A program made the position numbers and the translations under genes. DNA of 20,077 nucleotides, taken from assembly GCA_017440425.1 (NCBI GenBank), contig JAFSHJ010000258.1:1-20077 (forward strand). Direction: 5' to 3'. The notes beneath the pieces were generated by a model. That model saw only the letters and a program-made list of their open reading frames with translations, made no database searches and had not been told where the DNA came from. Numbering within the stretch: position 1 is the stretch's first letter; each line of letters opens with the position of its first letter. The stretch is from Oscillospiraceae bacterium. Its GTDB lineage: Bacteria; Bacillota; Clostridia; Oscillospirales; Ruminococcaceae. Below, in pieces: positions 7,265-15,578 of the stretch.

Positions 7265-7314
7265 TATAATCAGTTAACATAAATTTCCGTTTGTTCTGCG
7301 AAAGGAGTCAACCC

Positions 7315-7818
7315 ATGAGCGCTCTTGAATTTGTAAAAGTTAAAACCGAAAGTGATATCGAGACCGTTGCCGCCCTTGCAAAAGAGATCTGGCAGGAATA
7401 TTACACCCCCATCCTCGGTGAGGCTCAGGTGGATTATATGGTAAGCAACTTCCAGTCTGCTGCTGCAATCAAGAAAAACTGCGGCGAGGGCTATCACTAC
7501 CGCTATTATCTTCTCAAATCCGCCGACGAATATGCCGGTTATCTTGCTTTCACCATTGAAAACGGCACACTTTTCATCAGCAAGGTTTACATCAAAAATG
7601 AGTTCCGCGGCAAAGGCTTCTTCTCTGCAGTTATCGATTTCCTCAAGCAGTTCTGCACAGATTACGATCTCTACAAGCTTTGGCTCACCGTCAACAAAAA
7701 CAACGCAAACTCCATTGCTGCCTATGAGCACGTCGGCTTCAAGATCGACCGCGCTCAGGTCACCGACATCGGCGAAGGCTTCGTGATGGACGACTATGTA
7801 ATGTCTCTGCTTGTTTGA
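7315..7818 (+). CDS. GNAT-family N-acetyltransferase
   Basis: Transfers an acetyl group from acetyl-CoA to an amine; the substrate is not readable from sequence. The 167-residue protein has a central strand followed by the acetyl-CoA motif VYIKNEFRGKGFF (R-G-K-G core, about residues 93-105) and the C-terminal NANSIAAYEHVGFK stretch typical of motif B. An acidic C-terminal segment (DIGEGFVMDDYVM) resembles family members annotated as spermine/spermidine or small-molecule acetyltransferases, which is only suggestive. The ATG at 7315 follows AAAGGAG at 7 nt; an in-frame TTG at 7291 would sit before the SD. It has its own promoter and terminator, so it is a single-gene unit inserted after rplA. 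Confidence 0.9.
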   Translation: MSALEFVKVKTESDIETVAALAKEIWQEYYTPILGEAQVDYMVSNFQSAAAIKKNCGEGYHYRYYLLKSADEYAGYLAFTIENGTLFISKVYIKNEFRGKGFFSAVIDFLKQFCTDYDLYKLWLTVNKNNANSIAAYEHVGFKIDRAQVTDIGEGFVMDDYVMSLLV

Positions 7819-7831
7819 TTTGATTTATCCG

Positions 7832-7865
7832 CTCTCCCGCAACTGCTGCGGGAGAGTATTTTTTT
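7832..7865 (+). terminator. Intrinsic terminator after the GNAT gene
   Basis: CTCTCCCGCA (7832-7841) pairs perfectly with TGCGGGAGAG (7847-7856) around a 5-nt loop, followed by TATTTTTTT. Confidence 0.95.
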
Positions 7866-7866
7866 G

Positions 7867-7895
7867 TTGCAAATCTCATCTCGCGGTAGTATAAT
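7867..7895 (+). promoter_or_regulatory. Promoter of nth
   Basis: -35 TTGCAA (7867-7872), 17-bp spacer, perfect -10 TATAAT (7890-7895). It starts immediately after the previous terminator's T-run. Confidence 0.8.
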
Positions 7896-7924
7896 TTAAA
7901 CATCTACATAAAAGGAGCTGCCTT

Positions 7925-8566
7925 ATGCCCAAAAACAACCTGAAAAACCTCGCTGCAAAAGCGTTAACAATACTGGAAGAGCTCTATCCCGATGCTATCT
8001 GTTCCCTCGAATACGACGTGCCTCACGAGCTGATGATAGCCACCCGCCTTGCCGCTCAATGCACCGATGCCCGCGTCAACACGGTGACCCCCGAACTTTT
8101 CTCCAAATATCCCTCTATTGATGCTTTTGCGGAAGCAAAGGTTGAAGACGTTGAAAAAATCATCTATCCCTGCGGATTTTACCGCACCAAGGCTGCCGAT
8201 ATCGTTGCCGCCTGCCAAATGCTGCGAGACGAATTCGGCGGCAAGCTGCCCGACAACATGGAGGATCTGCTGCGTCTGCCCGGCATCGGCCGCAAGACTG
8301 CCAATCTTTTGCTGGGCGACATCTTCCGCAAGCCTGCCGTTGTCTGCGACACCCACTGCATCCGCATCTGCGGACGTCTTGGCCTTACCGACAGCAAAGA
8401 CCCGTTTAAGTGCGAGATGCGGCTGCGTGAAATTGTGGATCCTGAAAAATCCAACGATTTTTGCCACCGCCTGGTGCTTTTCGGCAGAGATATCTGCTCT
8501 GCACGTTCACCCAAATGCGGCGAATGTCCCATGGCGGAGTTTTGTCCCTCCTGCGAGAAAAAGTAG
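7925..8566 (+). CDS. nth: Endonuclease III (bifunctional DNA glycosylase/AP lyase)
   Basis: Removes oxidised pyrimidines in base excision repair and nicks the resulting abasic site. The 213-residue protein has the helix-hairpin-helix LPGIGRKTA (about 118-126) with catalytic Lys124, the catalytic Asp142 in VVCDTHC, and the 4Fe-4S loop with Cys191, Cys198, Cys201 and Cys207 in C-x6-C-x2-C-x5-C spacing. All correspond to the E. coli active-site and cluster residues. The ATG at 7925 follows AAAGGAG. It is monocistronic, with its own promoter and a hairpin terminator downstream. Confidence 0.97.
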   Translation: MPKNNLKNLAAKALTILEELYPDAICSLEYDVPHELMIATRLAAQCTDARVNTVTPELFSKYPSIDAFAEAKVEDVEKIIYPCGFYRTKAADIVAACQMLRDEFGGKLPDNMEDLLRLPGIGRKTANLLLGDIFRKPAVVCDTHCIRICGRLGLTDSKDPFKCEMRLREIVDPEKSNDFCHRLVLFGRDICSARSPKCGECPMAEFCPSCEKK

Positions 8567-8599
8567 CTCCTATCGCAACAACATTTACCCATAAAAACA

Positions 8600-8644
8600 G
8601 CGTCTATGATGAGTGGTTTTCCATTATCACAGGCGCTCTTTTTT
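8600..8644 (+). terminator. Terminator after nth
   Basis: A long imperfect stem, GCGTCTATGATGAGTGG (8600-8616) with CCATTATCACAGGCGC (8621-8636), closed by TTTT and followed by TCTTTTTT. It has one mismatch, one bulged G and two G-T pairs. Confidence 0.88.
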
Positions 8645-8685
8645 GTTATATTTATGCTTTTGTTTTTCAATGGACGGCACTCTCC

Positions 8686-8790
8686 GACAGCCCCGTATGC
8701 GCCCCTCTCCCGCCGGTCCTGCCGGCGGCTCCCCGTCAAGGGGAGTAGCCTCGCGAAGCGAGGCGGAGAGGGGCCGCAGGTGGGGCTGTC
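8686..8790. repeat. 105-bp GC-rich nested palindrome with cloverleaf folding potential
   Basis: The outer arms GACAGCCCC (8686-8694) and GGGGCTGTC (8782-8790) are a perfect 9-bp pair. Inside, GCCCCTCTCC (8701-8710) pairs perfectly with GGAGAGGGGC (8765-8774). Within that lie three consecutive hairpins: CGCCGG/CCGGCG (8711-8716, 8722-8727), CTCCCC/GGGGAG (8729-8734, 8740-8745) and GCCTCGC/GCGAGGC (8748-8754, 8758-8764). The whole is much more GC-rich than the flanks and lies between the convergent nth and A2M-like genes. It resembles dispersed palindromic elements of gut Clostridia, but copy number cannot be tested here. It could also serve as a 3'-end structure for the minus-strand gene. Confidence 0.8.
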
Positions 8791-8806
8791 TCGCAGCACC
8801 TTTCGG

Positions 8807-11800
8807 TTATTGTTTCTTTGTATGCACCGCAAAAACGGACACTTTATCGGCATTGCATTTAAGCTTCAGGTTTTTAAACTGCTCATATTCCAATGTAAGC
8901 AGCAGCACATCGCCGCCGTCAAGTTCTTCCGCCATAGCTTCGCCTTCAAAAGCGTATTCCACCTTTGCTCTGCCCTCTGCATCCTTCAGCAAAGCCAGAC
9001 ACAGCAGCTTGTCCGTAACCGCTTGATCCGCATCTGCCTCATAGAGGAAATACCGTGCAAAACCCTCGGCATATTCATCATAGAGCATAAGCGCTGTCAG
9101 GTTTGCGGCAGATGTGAGCCGCAGGATCTCCTCATCGGTTATTCCGCTGCGGTAGATAAACAGCATCTCGTTGCCGTTGGCATCGTTTTTGGAAACCAAA
9201 TTTCTGCCCAACAGCTTTTCAAGGCTTGTCCTTGCCCCGTCATCGTCGCCCAAAACCGCAAGAGCAGCTGTGAGAAGCAGCTTTTCCTCAAGCTCCGCCT
9301 CTTTATCCGCAAGCAGATATCTTACATCCTCCAGCACCGCCTCACCGCAGGCAGCCAAGCCCAGATATGCTGCCGCAGCCTCGGTCCTTGTCTTTGCCTT
9401 TTCCATTGCACCGTAAAAATATTCCGCATCGGTCACTTCCCGCAGCAGAGCCAGCTTTGCCATAAGCAGCACGTCGTCATTTGAGGTGACAAGCGGTTTT
9501 GCGTCGGTGCTTTCCGAATATTTATTCAGCACCCGGCGCTTTGCATATTCGCCGAAGCCGCTCTCATCACAGGCGAGCAGATTTCCGATCATTTCGCCCT
9601 TGAGCGAACTGCCATTGGTCACAACGCACAGCGTTACGGGATATGCCTCCGCCTTGAAGCCTGTCAACTCATCGGCAGTCAACTTTTCGACAACGGTTTG
9701 TGTGGGTTTGCCGTCTGTCACCGTGAGTTTTGCGCTGACAGAATCGCTGTAGCTGCCGCAATTTGCGTTTACTGTAACAATATATTCTCCTTCGGTGAGT
9801 TTGCCGAAGTTAAAGGATACGAATTCATCCTCGCCGCCGTTTGTTTTAAAGGTAATATCGGTGCCGGGATGCTCAAGAGAATAGCGGTAGGCGCTCTTCA
9901 CGTTGCAGGTGTATTCCACAACGTGCGCTCTATCGCTCACGGCCTCGCCGCCGCAATGCAGCAGCACCGCAAACTCATCCTTGGGTTCTGCGGTTTGCGG
10001 CATAATGCATTCCAGCACAAAAGCTTCGGATACCGACAGCTTCTTCTGTGCAGAGCCTGCAAAAACGCTCTCGCCGTTCTTTGCCGCAAGGATCACAATC
10101 GCATTCCAGTCTCCTGCCGGGATCTCCGCCTCCACAGATGCTTTCCCACTGCTGTCTGTGGTTATGCGGTAGGCTCCCGCTGTTTTTTGTGCGGCTTTCT
10201 GCGATACCGCTTCTTCATCCGACATATTGCTGTCCGGCACAAGTGTATACTGAGTGCAGGAATTATAGCTCTGTCGGGATATATCCGACGTACTGTAAAG
10301 CTCATTTAATACATCTTCCGCATCTGTGCCGGTTTCTGTAATGAACACAACTCCCGCTGCATTTGCCGCAGGGGTTTTATCCGCATATTCAGCGGTTATC
10401 TCCAATTTCCCGCTCTTTTGCTCCACCTTAACGGAAAGCTCTTTTCCGGTGCTTTCATCCTGCGCAGGCGGAGTCACGTCATAGAGCTTGCTGCCGTCAA
10501 AATAGGCACCGCAAACGGCTGTGTCCTCACCCGGCGCTACGCTTGTGCCGCCGACGAAATAGTTGCCCTCCGCAGTTACCGTGAACACTCTGCCCTCATC
10601 CACCGGGTCGCCGTTTTTATAGAGCTTAAGCCTGCCTGCGCCGTTGCTCACATAGGAATAATTTTTTCTGCCGTAATAGTTTTGGTAGCCGCTGTCTGTT
10701 TTGATGTAGACTTTGCAGCTCGATGTGCGTCCTTCGCTGTCCTTGGTGGTGAGCAGCATATAATAGTTGCTGTTTTCCTTTAGCTCCGGGAGTCCGTCTA
10801 TGTAGTCGCCCGCCTCGCCGGTTTGGAATTTGTAGCGCTTAACTACCTGCTCATACTGTCTGTATTTATAGACCTTGACCCGTTTGCCCTGCAAAAAGTC
10901 GTAGTAGCTTGCGTCATTATCCACCGATGCGGTGCTCCACACACGGTAGAGATATCCGTAGACGGTCTTGTCTGCAGCCTCGCCCTTCAGAGCCGCAAAA
11001 TCATCGGCATAAACCGAATCTGCAGCTTCACTTGGTAAAACCACCTCTGCAGCATACACATTCACACGTCCGCTTTTTTCATTATAATTGCCGTAAACCG
11101 CCACATCTCTGCCCACAACGGTGCAGAAACTGCGTATATTCACTCTGCCGTCCGCACTTTTTGCGGTTATCTCGCAGTTTTTCGGCTCCCAAAAGTTTTT
11201 CTCCCAAACAGCCGTCAGCTCCGCTTTTGCTCTGCCGTTGGCATCGGTCGTGACAGTTGTTGCCTCTCCGCCGTCAAAGGCGACCGCAACCTCAACACCC
11301 TCTGCCGGTCTTCCCTGCCCATCCGTTATGCTTATCTGCGCCGTGATCACATCTTCCGCAAAGCATATCTCTTTATCGAGGGTGATTTTTGCGGAAAGCA
11401 CTTCAGCATCATTCTGCCGCAGAAATATATTCTCCGTACAAACCGTCTCTCCCTCTATTTCCAGCAAGACGGCTGCGCTGCCATCCCTGCCTGCGAAGGA
11501 TATCTCTCCGAAAAAGCTGCCGAGCTCATCGGGAGCAACCTTCTTTGAGCAGAGCTCACCCTCCGCTGAAGTGATCTTCACCGTCACGGTCTCGGGGATA
11601 TCACCGCCGTTTTTGGGGATCGCAACGCCCCAAAACGAGAGCCTGTCCTCTGTGCCGCAGCTGTCTCTGTCCAGACAGAGGCAGGTGTAATATTTTTCTG
11701 CCGCGGATGGCTCTCCGCCGAAATTATAGAGCGAAACAAAGCTCTCGCCGTTATATTTTATCTCCAGCAGACCTTTTTTTGCGTTTCCGCCGCAATTTTC

Positions 11801-13051
11801 CAATGCCGCTGCGCCGTTGCCGTCTGTTTTTGCGGTGACCGCTTCGCCCTCACGGCGGAGAGTTATCTCCGCACCTGCGGCTGCGCTCTCGCTCTCACCG
11901 TCGTTGACCCAAAAAACGGTATCTTTTGCCGTTTCCGTGCTGAACACGGTGATGCTGCTGACCTGAATAAACTTGAAAAGGCTGCACTCGCCGCCATTTC
12001 CGTCAGGAGCTGTCAGCTTTGCCAGATACCAACCCTTGGCGATCTTTTTGGGGAATACCGCATAGCCGTCGCCCTCAAACTCACCAAAGGCATCGCTGTC
12101 CGAAAAGCTCATCACCGGTTCAAGTCCCTCGGTTGATATGACGGGCTGAACGGTATCGGTGAGGCTGTGCTGCGTTGCTGAGAGATATTCCTCCAGCGCT
12201 GCTTTGTATTCCTCTGCGCCGTTATAGCGCCAAACCTCCACCTGCGCCTGCGCTGTATCTGCGCTGCCAAAGGCCTTATATTTTATTATCGGCTTTTCCG
12301 ATGTCAAAAACGTTTCGCTCACATCCGCTGCGTTGACAAGCTTTCCCCTGCCGTTTTGCTCTTCGGCGGTGACAAAGCTGAAGCTTATGCTTTCCTCCAG
12401 CTGCTCGCCTGCAGAATTTTTCAGTTCACCGCTGACGGTCACACAATATTCGGTGAAGGGCAGCAACGGCTCGTTCGGAACGAAGCAGAGCACCGCTCCT
12501 CTTTTTTCCACCCTTCCCTCAACCTCGGGAAAAACCGAAAATGCCGCCGCAAAATCCTCTTCTGCTACATCTGCGGAGGAAAACGCAACCCTTATCTCGC
12601 TGCTGCAGGGCACATTCCAACTTTCGTCCCCGGGGAAGACATTTTCTGTGGCAAAAACCGATGCTGTCTGGAATGCCCAGCTCTTGCTCTCGCCGTTTTG
12701 CCCGCATACATCGATGCGGATGAGGCTGTCCTCTTCAAAATTTTCCGCTGTTTTGATGAGATAGCCGCCATCCTGCTCTATCAGCTCAAACTCCACATTG
12801 GGGGATACCGTCAGCATCTGCAAAAACGCATTTTCGGAAGGCAGCACATCCTCCCCGGCTTTAACTTCAAACTCCGTTGCGGCATCCACAAAGCCGTTTT
12901 GCTGTTTTGTGGGGGTTATCTCAATTTTATCCAGCTCGGTCTTATCTCTTCGGGCAGACGCAAAATGCCCAAAAACAAGGAGAGCGCACAGGCACACCGC
13001 CAACAGCGCCGCAGCTGTCAGCCATATTCTTGTTTTTTTGGCTTTTTTCAT
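8807..13051 (-). CDS. Large alpha-2-macroglobulin-like surface protein (1414 aa)
   Basis: Bacterial A2M-type proteins are envelope proteins thought to trap proteases. After a basic start and one hydrophobic signal/anchor helix (about residues 8-28, ending FASA) comes a Big_5-like Ig domain (about 135-230, ending in a SFSFVT strand). MG-type domains follow: CLDRDSCGTEDRLSFWGVA (about 459-477) corresponds to the family's TDR-x-YRPGD-x-FWG signature, and ITLDKEICFAEDVITAQI opens another. An alpha-helical C-terminal third resembles a thioester-domain toroid, but the expected C-x-E-Q is CDES at Cys1161. No clear lipobox is seen. I chose the ATG at 13051 because AGAGGG lies 8 nt upstream; a TTG 13 codons earlier has no SD. 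It is the last gene in the direction of the cysE-cysS-kinase run, 84 bp after the kinase. The molecular target is unknown. Confidence 0.8.
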   Translation of the reverse strand: MKKAKKTRIWLTAAALLAVCLCALLVFGHFASARRDKTELDKIEITPTKQQNGFVDAATEFEVKAGEDVLPSENAFLQMLTVSPNVEFELIEQDGGYLIKTAENFEEDSLIRIDVCGQNGESKSWAFQTASVFATENVFPGDESWNVPCSSEIRVAFSSADVAEEDFAAAFSVFPEVEGRVEKRGAVLCFVPNEPLLPFTEYCVTVSGELKNSAGEQLEESISFSFVTAEEQNGRGKLVNAADVSETFLTSEKPIIKYKAFGSADTAQAQVEVWRYNGAEEYKAALEEYLSATQHSLTDTVQPVISTEGLEPVMSFSDSDAFGEFEGDGYAVFPKKIAKGWYLAKLTAPDGNGGECSLFKFIQVSSITVFSTETAKDTVFWVNDGESESAAAGAEITLRREGEAVTAKTDGNGAAALENCGGNAKKGLLEIKYNGESFVSLYNFGGEPSAAEKYYTCLCLDRDSCGTEDRLSFWGVAIPKNGGDIPETVTVKITSAEGELCSKKVAPDELGSFFGEISFAGRDGSAAVLLEIEGETVCTENIFLRQNDAEVLSAKITLDKEICFAEDVITAQISITDGQGRPAEGVEVAVAFDGGEATTVTTDANGRAKAELTAVWEKNFWEPKNCEITAKSADGRVNIRSFCTVVGRDVAVYGNYNEKSGRVNVYAAEVVLPSEAADSVYADDFAALKGEAADKTVYGYLYRVWSTASVDNDASYYDFLQGKRVKVYKYRQYEQVVKRYKFQTGEAGDYIDGLPELKENSNYYMLLTTKDSEGRTSSCKVYIKTDSGYQNYYGRKNYSYVSNGAGRLKLYKNGDPVDEGRVFTVTAEGNYFVGGTSVAPGEDTAVCGAYFDGSKLYDVTPPAQDESTGKELSVKVEQKSGKLEITAEYADKTPAANAAGVVFITETGTDAEDVLNELYSTSDISRQSYNSCTQYTLVPDSNMSDEEAVSQKAAQKTAGAYRITTDSSGKASVEAEIPAGDWNAIVILAAKNGESVFAGSAQKKLSVSEAFVLECIMPQTAEPKDEFAVLLHCGGEAVSDRAHVVEYTCNVKSAYRYSLEHPGTDITFKTNGGEDEFVSFNFGKLTEGEYIVTVNANCGSYSDSVSAKLTVTDGKPTQTVVEKLTADELTGFKAEAYPVTLCVVTNGSSLKGEMIGNLLACDESGFGEYAKRRVLNKYSESTDAKPLVTSNDDVLLMAKLALLREVTDAEYFYGAMEKAKTRTEAAAAYLGLAACGEAVLEDVRYLLADKEAELEEKLLLTAALAVLGDDDGARTSLEKLLGRNLVSKNDANGNEMLFIYRSGITDEEILRLTSAANLTALMLYDEYAEGFARYFLYEADADQAVTDKLLCLALLKDAEGRAKVEYAFEGEAMAEELDGGDVLLLTLEYEQFKNLKLKCNADKVSVFAVHTKKQ

Positions 13052-13098
13052 CTCTTTTTCCCTCTTTGTTCCCAAATTTAACAATGTCAATAAACAAC

Positions 13099-13127
13099 AT
13101 TAGACCCACCCCTCAGGCAGGTCTAAT
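13099..13127 (-). terminator. Hairpin terminator after the PfkB-family kinase gene
   Basis: ATTAGACC (13099-13106) and GGTCTAAT (13120-13127) form an 8-bp stem that can be extended by interrupted GC pairs. On the minus strand it is followed by TGTTGTTTA, a modest T-tract; the other flank, ATTATTTTTT, is stronger for plus-strand transcripts. Read-through into the A2M-like gene is possible. Confidence 0.6.
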
Positions 13128-13135
13128 ATTATTTT

Positions 13136-14095
13136 TTATATCTCAAACAGTTTCACTTTGCCGTATATCTCTTCCACGTCTTTGGCAAGAGGAGGCTTGG
13201 TGCCCTCCAGCATTACCGCCGCCGTGCCGAAAGCCGCAGCAAGCTTTACGCATTCCTGCAGCGAAAGTCCTCTCTGAACACCCGTGACAAAACCCGAAAG
13301 GGTGCTGTCTCCTGCGCCCACAGACGACTTCACCGTTACGCTCGGCACCTCTGCTTTGACGCAGATTCCGCCGCCGCAATAGATAAGCCCGTCGCCGCCC
13401 AATGTGAGCAGCACGTTCTCTATTCCGATGCTGTTGAGCTGTGCAAGCTTATCCTTCAGCTCTTTGTGGGAGCTGTATTTGCGGTTGGTGTATTGCTCCA
13501 GCTCCTCCAGATTGGGTTTGATGATCCACGGGCGCACCGCCGCAAGGTCATCCATGGTCACCGAGTTGGAATCCACCGCCAGCTTGCCGCCCTTTGCGGT
13601 TATCTTTGCGCAAAGTTCACGGAAATCTTCGCCTGTGAAGCCTTCCGGAAATCTTCCGCACAGCATTGCCAGCGAATTTTGCTCAACGCTCTCTTCCACA
13701 CGGGCAAAAAACTCCCGTTTCACATCTTCTTCAAGGGTAAAACCCTTTCTTCTGACCGTGACAAGACCGCCGTCCGGCAGAATTATGTGCAGATTCTCAC
13801 GGATGAACCCGGGATTATATACGGTTTGCCAGCTTATTTTTTCTTCAGCCGGAACGTTTGAGAGAATGCGGAAATAGTTATCGGCATTTTCTCTGCCCGC
13901 AAGGATGATGGCTGTGTTTTTCACGCCGAAATTGTGCAGCACCTTGGAGACGTTGGTCGCCTTGCCCGCCGCATCCACTGCTTCACTTACCACGGTGTTT
14001 ATCCTCTCCGCAGAAAGCCCGTCGGTGGTGAGGGTTATATCCAGCGCCGGATTAGATGACACCGGAATTATCTTTGAAAAACTGCCCTGCATCAT
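13136..14095 (-). CDS. PfkB-family sugar-phosphate kinase (1-phosphofructokinase type)
   Basis: Phosphorylates a sugar phosphate with ATP; the closest fit is 1-phosphofructokinase, with tagatose-6-phosphate kinase as the alternative. The 319-residue protein begins with the substrate-side NPALDIT (15-21), has GKATNVSKVLHNFG (44-57), KPNLEEL (193-199) and the anion-hole/catalytic motif SSVGAGDS (257-264) with base Asp263. The first of two adjacent ATGs (14095) follows AAAGGAG at 8 nt. It starts 37 bp after cysS, with no terminator seen in the gap, so it is probably read from the T-box promoter. There is no fructose PTS gene or FruR-type regulator next to it, which is unusual for a true fruK. 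Confidence 0.82.
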   Translation of the reverse strand: MMQGSFSKIIPVSSNPALDITLTTDGLSAERINTVVSEAVDAAGKATNVSKVLHNFGVKNTAIILAGRENADNYFRILSNVPAEEKISWQTVYNPGFIRENLHIILPDGGLVTVRRKGFTLEEDVKREFFARVEESVEQNSLAMLCGRFPEGFTGEDFRELCAKITAKGGKLAVDSNSVTMDDLAAVRPWIIKPNLEELEQYTNRKYSSHKELKDKLAQLNSIGIENVLLTLGGDGLIYCGGGICVKAEVPSVTVKSSVGAGDSTLSGFVTGVQRGLSLQECVKLAAAFGTAAVMLEGTKPPLAKDVEEIYGKVKLFEI

Positions 14096-14132
14096 TTCCG
14101 CATCTCCTTTCTCAAGTTATATTCAAATTTAA

Positions 14133-15557
14133 TTATCTGTGCCAGGTAACACCCTGAGGTGTATCCACCAAAACGATGCCCATTGCGTTAAGCTGATCTC
14201 TGATGGCGTCTGCGGTTTTGAAATCTTTGGCTTTTCTTGCTGCCTGACGCTGTGCAATGAGATCCTCTATTGCTTTATCCTCTTCGGAAACAGCTGCGGG
14301 AGCTTCCTCTGCTGCGGCTGTGTTCAGCTTTTTCGCTGCCTCGATGAGGCCGAGGGAGAGCACCTTTTCAAAGCTCTTGATTATCTCGAGCTTTGTTGCA
14401 TCGTTGATCTTTGCCTTGAGCACGTCGTAGAGGGCGGTCACACCCAGAGATGTGTTGAGGTCGTTGCCGAGAGCATCTTTGAACTGTGCATTGAACTTTC
14501 CAACCTCTGCCTCGTCAACAGCCTCGCCGTTTGCTTTGAGAGATGCAACTCTTGCAACCAGCTTGTTGTATGCAACTACTGCGTTATCAAGGTTTTCCCA
14601 AGAGAAGACGAGAGACTTGCGATAGTGGCTCTGCAGGCAGAAGAAGCGGTAAGCAAGGGGATCGTAGCCTTTTTCTTCAAGAAGGGAAACGGTGAGGAAC
14701 TCGCCCTTGGATTTGGACATCTTGCCGCTGTTGGTGTTCAGGTGCATTACGTGGAACCACCAGTTGCACCATTTGTGACCGAGATAGGCTTCGCTCTGTG
14801 CTATCTCGTTGGTGTGGTGGGGGAATGCGTTGTCGATGCCGCCGCAATGGATATCCATTCTCTCACCAAGGTTTTTGATGCTGATGCCGGTGCACTCGAT
14901 ATGCCAACCGGGATATCCTACGCCCCAGGGGCTATCCCACTTCATTTCCTGATCTTCAAACTTGGATTTGGTGAACCAAAGCACAAAGTCTGTCTTGTTG
15001 CGTTTGTTTTCGTCTTCGCTTACGCCGTCTCTTACGCCGACTGCAAGGTCATCCTCGCTGAAATCGTTGAAAACATAGTATTTATCCAGCTTGGAGGTAT
15101 CGAAATAGACATTGCCGCCTGCAAGATAGGCATACTCCTTCTCGATGAGTGAGGAGATTATCTCGATATAATTATCTATGCAGCTTGTAGCGGGTTCTAT
15201 TACTGCAGGGATCTTGATGTTCAGCTTTTTGCAGTCTGCAAAGAAAGCGTCGGTATAGAATTTTGCGATCTCCGCAACGGTCTTTTTCTCACGCTTTGCG
15301 CCCTTGAGCATTTTGTCTTCGCCGGTGTCGGCATCGCTGGCAAGGTGACCGACGTCGGTGATGTTCATAACGCGCTGAACGTCGTAGCCTTCCCATGTGA
15401 GATATTTTTCAAGCACGTCCTCCATCATATAGGTACGCAGGTTGCCGATGTGTGCAAAGTGATACACCGTGGGTCCGCAGGTGTACATTTTAACTACGCC
15501 GGGCTCGTTGGATACAAAATCGTCCTTCTGTCTTGTGAGTGTATTGTAAAGTTTCAT
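14133..15557 (-). CDS. cysS: Cysteine--tRNA ligase
   Basis: A class I synthetase that attaches cysteine to tRNA-Cys. The 474-residue protein shows YTCGPTVY with zinc ligand Cys27, the HIGN signature (36-39), further zinc ligands Cys222, His247 and Glu251, and KMSKS at 279-283. The C-terminal anticodon-binding domain ends with the usual DxRxxLxxxGIxLxDTxxGxxW-like stretch. An Ala/Glu-rich insert (about 413-424) slightly lengthens it relative to E. coli (461 residues). The ATG at 15557 has AAAGGAA upstream. It lies 21 bp after cysE on the same strand, and both are under the T-box leader. Confidence 0.97.
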   Translation of the reverse strand: MKLYNTLTRQKDDFVSNEPGVVKMYTCGPTVYHFAHIGNLRTYMMEDVLEKYLTWEGYDVQRVMNITDVGHLASDADTGEDKMLKGAKREKKTVAEIAKFYTDAFFADCKKLNIKIPAVIEPATSCIDNYIEIISSLIEKEYAYLAGGNVYFDTSKLDKYYVFNDFSEDDLAVGVRDGVSEDENKRNKTDFVLWFTKSKFEDQEMKWDSPWGVGYPGWHIECTGISIKNLGERMDIHCGGIDNAFPHHTNEIAQSEAYLGHKWCNWWFHVMHLNTNSGKMSKSKGEFLTVSLLEEKGYDPLAYRFFCLQSHYRKSLVFSWENLDNAVVAYNKLVARVASLKANGEAVDEAEVGKFNAQFKDALGNDLNTSLGVTALYDVLKAKINDATKLEIIKSFEKVLSLGLIEAAKKLNTAAAEEAPAAVSEEDKAIEDLIAQRQAARKAKDFKTADAIRDQLNAMGIVLVDTPQGVTWHR

Positions 15558-15578
15558 GGCAGTATATTCCTTTCAATG

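Noticed and set aside
8461..8748. Open frames running through the cloverleaf element
   Set aside because: They lack ribosome binding sites and their sequence comes from palindrome translation; no gene supported.
13075..13090. TTGACA on the minus strand just upstream of the A2M-like gene as a -35 box
   Set aside because: The sequence 17 bp downstream is AAAGAG, inside the SD region, so no -10 box is present.
14139..15152. 337-codon plus-strand open frame opposite cysS
   Set aside because: Cys/Val-rich low-information translation opposite an intact cysteinyl-tRNA synthetase.
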